A stretch of DNA of 64,000 nt. Source: Spirochaetales bacterium (GTDB lineage Bacteria > Spirochaetota > Spirochaetia > Sphaerochaetales > Sphaerochaetaceae). Below, in pieces: positions 60,881-64,000 of the stretch. A program made the translations under genes and the position numbers. The DNA is taken from the NCBI GenBank assembly GCA_028722305.1, contig JAQYHB010000037.1, positions 51,959 through 115,958 of the forward strand, given 5' to 3'. Position 1 is the stretch's first letter. Each line of letters begins with the position of its first letter. The notes under the pieces are model-generated. The model saw nothing but the letters and a program-made list of their open reading frames with translations. It searched no databases and was not told the DNA's origin.

Positions 60881-62248
60881 TCAAGCCCGTACGGCCCTTT
60901 TGCCTTCCTTCGACCACTTGCGGATAAAGTAAATCACCTCAATCACGCAGGTCGCCATCCACCCCACTGGGTACCCGAAGCCGACGATTGCTGGAGTATT
61001 GGCGACAAACCGGGTGATGAGAAACAGGTAAGTCTGCCGGACTGCCACGAACCCGACCAGCATGATGACCATCGGGCCAAGAGAATCCCCTCGGCCGCGA
61101 AGGGCCGCCGCAAGCACGTGGTTGATATCGTTGAACATCAAGAAGAAGCTGTTCAGCCTGAGAAAGGCCGTACCATAGCGGATGACCTGTTCGTCCTGGG
61201 AGAAAAGCCGCACGGCAGAAGGAGCGAATATCCAGATCAGCGTAGCGATCACCGCAACGACGGAGACGGACAGTCCCATGGCAACCCAGGTTCCTTTGTT
61301 GACCCGCTCGGTATTCCCTGCCCCGTCATTCTGCCCGACGAAGGTCGTCGCCGCCATGGCCATGCTCTGGACCGGCAGGAAGATAAACGAGTCCACCTTG
61401 TTGTAACAGCCCCATCCGGCCATGCAGACCGAGCCGAAATAGTTGATATATCCCTGCACGAAGATATTGGAAAAAGCGGTAAGCACGGATTGGATGCCAT
61501 TGGGCAGGCCAAGCAGCATGACCTTGCGGAAAGAAGCCGGATCAAGGCGCATGTCACCCCAGGTAAACCGGTAGACCGCATCGGTACGCAGAAGCAGGAG
61601 CATGATCATGCAGGCGGAACACGCCTGGGAAAGGATGGTGGCATAGGCGACACCGGCAATCCCAAGGTGGAAGACCAGCACGAACAGCAGGTCGAGGAAG
61701 ATGTTCAGGATGCTGGTAATGACCAGGTAGAACAACGGCCTTCGAGAGTCCCCGACAGCGCGGAGAATGGCGCTGCCGATATTGTAAACCAGCAGGCCGG
61801 AGATGCCTGCGAAATAGATGACCAGATAGGTGGTCGCCTCATCGAACACGTCAGCAGGCGTGTCCATCAGCCTGAGCATCGTCTTGACCCCAGCCATACC
61901 TATCACGGTAAACAAGGCGCATGCGATGAAGGTCGTCGTCATGACGGTTTCCAAGGTCGTATGGAGGTCTTTTGCGTTACCCGCGCCAAAGGCGTTGCTG
62001 ATGGCTACTCCTGCCCCAACGGAAAACCCATTGAAGAAAAAGACCGCCAAGTTCACCACCATCGTGGTCGCTCCGATGGCGGCAAGCGCCTCGGTTCCCA
62101 CGAAGTTGCCTACGACGATGGAATCAACCGTGTTGTACAGCATCTGGAAAATGTTGCCGAACATCAGCGGTATGGCGAACGAAATCAACTGGCGGGCAAT
62201 CGGCCCGCGCGTCATATCCTGGGTCTCTTTCTTCTCTCGCACACGCAT
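60881..62248 (-). CDS. MATE family efflux transporter
   Basis: Start ATG 62248 (MRVREKKETQDMTRGPIARQ) after CAGGAATGC; ATG 62215 is possible, and the longer frame to 62347 is less likely. The 455-residue protein has twelve helices in two halves, with NTVDSIVVGNFVGTEALAAI near 60 and GCYNKVDSFIFLPVQSMAMA then ATTFVGQNDGAG near 290. It exports drugs or metabolites with an ion gradient. It is unrelated in position to the other MATE gene at 23.9 kb and has no linked regulator. Confidence 0.88.
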   Translation of the reverse strand: MRVREKKETQDMTRGPIARQLISFAIPLMFGNIFQMLYNTVDSIVVGNFVGTEALAAIGATTMVVNLAVFFFNGFSVGAGVAISNAFGAGNAKDLHTTLETVMTTTFIACALFTVIGMAGVKTMLRLMDTPADVFDEATTYLVIYFAGISGLLVYNIGSAILRAVGDSRRPLFYLVITSILNIFLDLLFVLVFHLGIAGVAYATILSQACSACMIMLLLLRTDAVYRFTWGDMRLDPASFRKVMLLGLPNGIQSVLTAFSNIFVQGYINYFGSVCMAGWGCYNKVDSFIFLPVQSMAMAATTFVGQNDGAGNTERVNKGTWVAMGLSVSVVAVIATLIWIFAPSAVRLFSQDEQVIRYGTAFLRLNSFFLMFNDINHVLAAALRGRGDSLGPMVIMLVGFVAVRQTYLFLITRFVANTPAIVGFGYPVGWMATCVIEVIYFIRKWSKEGKRAVRA

Positions 62249-62462
62249 GCATTCCTGTATCGTACTTTCCGGCCTTTTCTGCAAGACCTTGGTCCCGAGT
62301 CGGCACAGATTCCCGATTCTAAAACCTTTCATCAGACAATCGAACACAACCCTTTGAAAAAACAGGTCCCTGTATCACGGCCAGGTCTTCCACACGATTG
62401 AGCACCGTCACGGGAAGCAAGAACTAATCTATTTCATTGATAAATACCACCATTTTGCATAA

Positions 62463-62491
62463 TTGACAATTCTGTCGTCTGGGAGTAATGC
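62463..62491 (+). promoter_or_regulatory. Possible promoter of the secreted protein gene
   Basis: TTGACA (62463-62468) is followed at 17 bases by TAATGC (62486-62491), a weak -10 box, 32 bases upstream of the start at 62523. Confidence 0.35.
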
Positions 62492-62522
62492 TAATGTAAG
62501 TACATATGCTGGGGGAAAATCC

Positions 62523-63674
62523 ATGAAACGGAAACGATTGTCCTTCTCCACCGGCCTGTTGCTTGTGTTCCTCGCCCAAGTGGCAGCGACCAAGGTTACC
62601 GGCACCTATCAGCCGGCATCTGCCGCTGAACGTGGCATCTGGTACACGAACACAAGCCTGACACCCCAATACAAGGCATTCTTCCCCAATTATATGAATG
62701 AAAACCATCTTTGGTACCATCTGGGAAAGTTGACACTGGAGATCGACCCAACCAAAGATCCCGACGTACATGTATACAGCCTGATACTCCTTTCTCCTAT
62801 CTCAAACAATACAATCACATCCACGGTTTCCTGGGGTGGACAGCAAACCAGCCAAATCTCGCTTATGGCCGCCCCAAGGGAAAACAATGTCGTGAACACG
62901 AACCACACATGGACGCTCGATGCAGGCAACAGTCACCAAAACTGGTACAAGATCAGCGCCAACAATGACTCTACGGAATACACGCAAGCCACCACCATCG
63001 AAATCGAGTTCTTCATCAGGACCTACAACTCCTACAATGATAATGGAGGCAACTGGTTTCCGAAAGACAAGCCGATTTTCTTTTCGAACGTCGACCTTCG
63101 GCCGGGACAAATCGAGTTCATCAACAGCAGGGTGCATCCCGAGGTCGATCGCACCACAGTACAGATCGACAATGCCGATTCGTTCGACTACTGGGGCGGC
63201 GCAAAAGTACCCTCGACGGAGGAGACATGGCGCGACGACTCCGGGCACGGACAAAAACAGTCCCTTCTCTTGTTTGTCGTGGATAACACGGCGACGATTG
63301 ATCCGAAGCACACCCATGTGGCCCAACCAGTAGCAAAGCTGGAAATCGGCACGAGCGATTCGAATCTTCCCCAGAAAAACTATGACCTGAAGATTGCCAT
63401 GTACGATAACGACCCGATCGGTACGGGATCCAGTTACTACTATCTGCACCTGGATGACGACAAGAGCAACCACAACGCATTCTTGGTCACGCTTGATGTG
63501 GCGGGACAGAAAACGCTGAACGACCGAAACCAGACAATCACCTTGGAAATTCCCAGAGGAGCGAACATACCCATCCAGAAACTGGTCTCAGCATCCTTCG
63601 CTAATCAGGACAAACTGCCGGCGGGCACCTACATCGATACGGTCTACGTCGACATCATCACCGGCGACAAGTAA
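62523..63674 (+). CDS. Unknown secreted beta-rich protein
   Basis: The start ATG 62523 follows GGGGGAAAA. The 383-residue protein has a signal peptide (KRKRLSFSTGLLLVFLAQVA) and then a Thr/Asn/Asp-rich beta-sandwich-like sequence without Cys or membrane helices. Its C-terminus, LPAGTYIDTVYVDIITG, resembles the closing strand of spore-coat U/fimbrial-type domains (AGTYTDTVTVT). WYTNTSLTPQYKAF and FPNYMNENHLWYH near the N-terminus are unlike families I know. A surface or fibre component is a possibility. It is the only secreted gene of its kind in the window and is followed by a short unrelated gene. Confidence 0.7.
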   Translation: MKRKRLSFSTGLLLVFLAQVAATKVTGTYQPASAAERGIWYTNTSLTPQYKAFFPNYMNENHLWYHLGKLTLEIDPTKDPDVHVYSLILLSPISNNTITSTVSWGGQQTSQISLMAAPRENNVVNTNHTWTLDAGNSHQNWYKISANNDSTEYTQATTIEIEFFIRTYNSYNDNGGNWFPKDKPIFFSNVDLRPGQIEFINSRVHPEVDRTTVQIDNADSFDYWGGAKVPSTEETWRDDSGHGQKQSLLLFVVDNTATIDPKHTHVAQPVAKLEIGTSDSNLPQKNYDLKIAMYDNDPIGTGSSYYYLHLDDDKSNHNAFLVTLDVAGQKTLNDRNQTITLEIPRGANIPIQKLVSASFANQDKLPAGTYIDTVYVDIITGDK

Positions 63675-63711
63675 ACGGTATCGAGGGTTCATGAGCACTC
63701 AGGCCCTCTGG

Positions 63712-64000
63712 TCAGCCAATCACCTCTTCCTTCCAGTCCTGGACGGTGTGGCCCGTGGAGCTGAAGGCGATGCCCAAGAGGTGGATGGTCTTTCCTTTCT
63801 CCAGGCGGAACTTGTCGGCGTAGCGCTTCTCCTTGATCTGCCTCAATGCTGCCTCGGCGCTCTTGTCCGCCTTGAACTCCATCACGTATACATGCTCTCC
63901 CGTCTCCACCGACAGGTCGATCCGCCCCTCGCTCGTCTGGTCCTCCGCCACGACCTTCACCGCCTTCCCGCACAGCAGCATCACCACGTCCACCACCTGC
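63712..64000 (-). CDS. PD-(D/E)XK nuclease-domain protein (DUF1703), N-terminus outside window
   Basis: The frame is open to the window edge and ends at 63712, giving at least 96 residues. GRIDLSVETGEHVYVMEFKA contains the PD-(D/E)XK nuclease core, Asp then ExK, and AALRQIKEKRYADKF is the helix that follows in the DUF1703 (PF08011) family. Such domains form the C-terminus of AAA-ATPase-like proteins common in gut anaerobes and spirochaetes. The ATPase part must lie beyond the edge. The role is unknown and may be mobile or defence related. Confidence 0.8.
   Translation of the reverse strand, partial: QVVDVVMLLCGKAVKVVAEDQTSEGRIDLSVETGEHVYVMEFKADKSAEAALRQIKEKRYADKFRLEKGKTIHLLGIAFSSTGHTVQDWKEEVIG

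Overview
The window looks like the chromosome of a free-living or gut anaerobic spirochaete, probably near Sphaerochaeta. This is inferred from the high-scoring spirochaete style of the solute-binding proteins (signal peptides ending FANG, FAQG or LAAQG), the large number of sugar ABC transporters each with its own regulator, and the mix of NanE/NanK, CE15-like esterase, GH28 and flavinylated reductase genes. Most of the window is GC-rich; about 44.7-55.3 kb is visibly more AT-rich. I saw no rRNA, tRNA, CRISPR array, insertion sequence or origin.

0-4.8 kb holds, on the minus strand, a three-gene set (TerB-domain protein, P-loop ATPase, Lhr-like helicase cut by the window edge) that matches the anti-phage system Shango, with a palindrome in its promoter. 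4.9-8.1 kb holds a membrane diguanylate cyclase and an FMN/FAD reductase of the flavocytochrome c / urocanate reductase type. 8.1-8.9 kb is a deletion scar joining the start of an outer-membrane efflux gene to the end of a MacB permease gene, with the divergent TetR regulator still intact. 9.6-13.1 kb is a zinc uptake operon (Zur-like regulator, small Cys/His membrane protein, ZnuA, ZnuC, ZnuB). 13.1-14.1 kb holds two decayed genes.

14.3-19.7 kb is a sugar ABC operon with an FAD oxidoreductase and its own LacI repressor, and a clear LacI-type operator at the promoter. It converges on nanK-nanE and a DUF4965/glutaminase-A-like gene (19.6-23.2 kb). 23.4-25.3 kb has a small secreted repeat protein and a MATE exporter behind a terminator-like leader. 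25.3-28.2 kb encodes a MarR regulator with a 33-bp palindrome and a four-module persulfide enzyme (CoA-disulfide reductase, rhodanese, TusA, DsrE). 28.2-36.2 kb has an S66 carboxypeptidase divergent from a sugar ABC operon that also carries a YesM/YesN-like two-component pair and a CE15-like esterase. 36.5-42.7 kb is an FbpABC/AfuABC-like transporter divergent from an RpiR regulator and a class II aldolase, suggesting sugar-phosphate use. 42.8-44.7 kb has a GH28 enzyme without a signal peptide.

45.0-54.8 kb is a nine-gene, one-strand catabolic cluster: IlvD-type dehydratase, DapA-type aldolase, tripartite tricarboxylate-type transporter (TctC, TctB, TctA), IclR, RidA, a D-serine dehydratase/D-threonine aldolase-fold PLP enzyme and a D-aminoacylase-type deacetylase. 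Together these could take in an N-acylated amino-aldonic acid such as N-acetylglucosaminate, remove the acyl group, deaminate it to a 2-keto-3-deoxy acid and split that to pyruvate. This is the most interesting candidate system here. 55.3-64 kb holds a peroxiredoxin/GNAT/PfkB/GntR operon, a two-domain nucleoside deoxyribosyltransferase-like protein beside a truncated UTRA regulator remnant, a second MATE exporter, an unknown secreted protein and the end of a PD-(D/E)XK protein.
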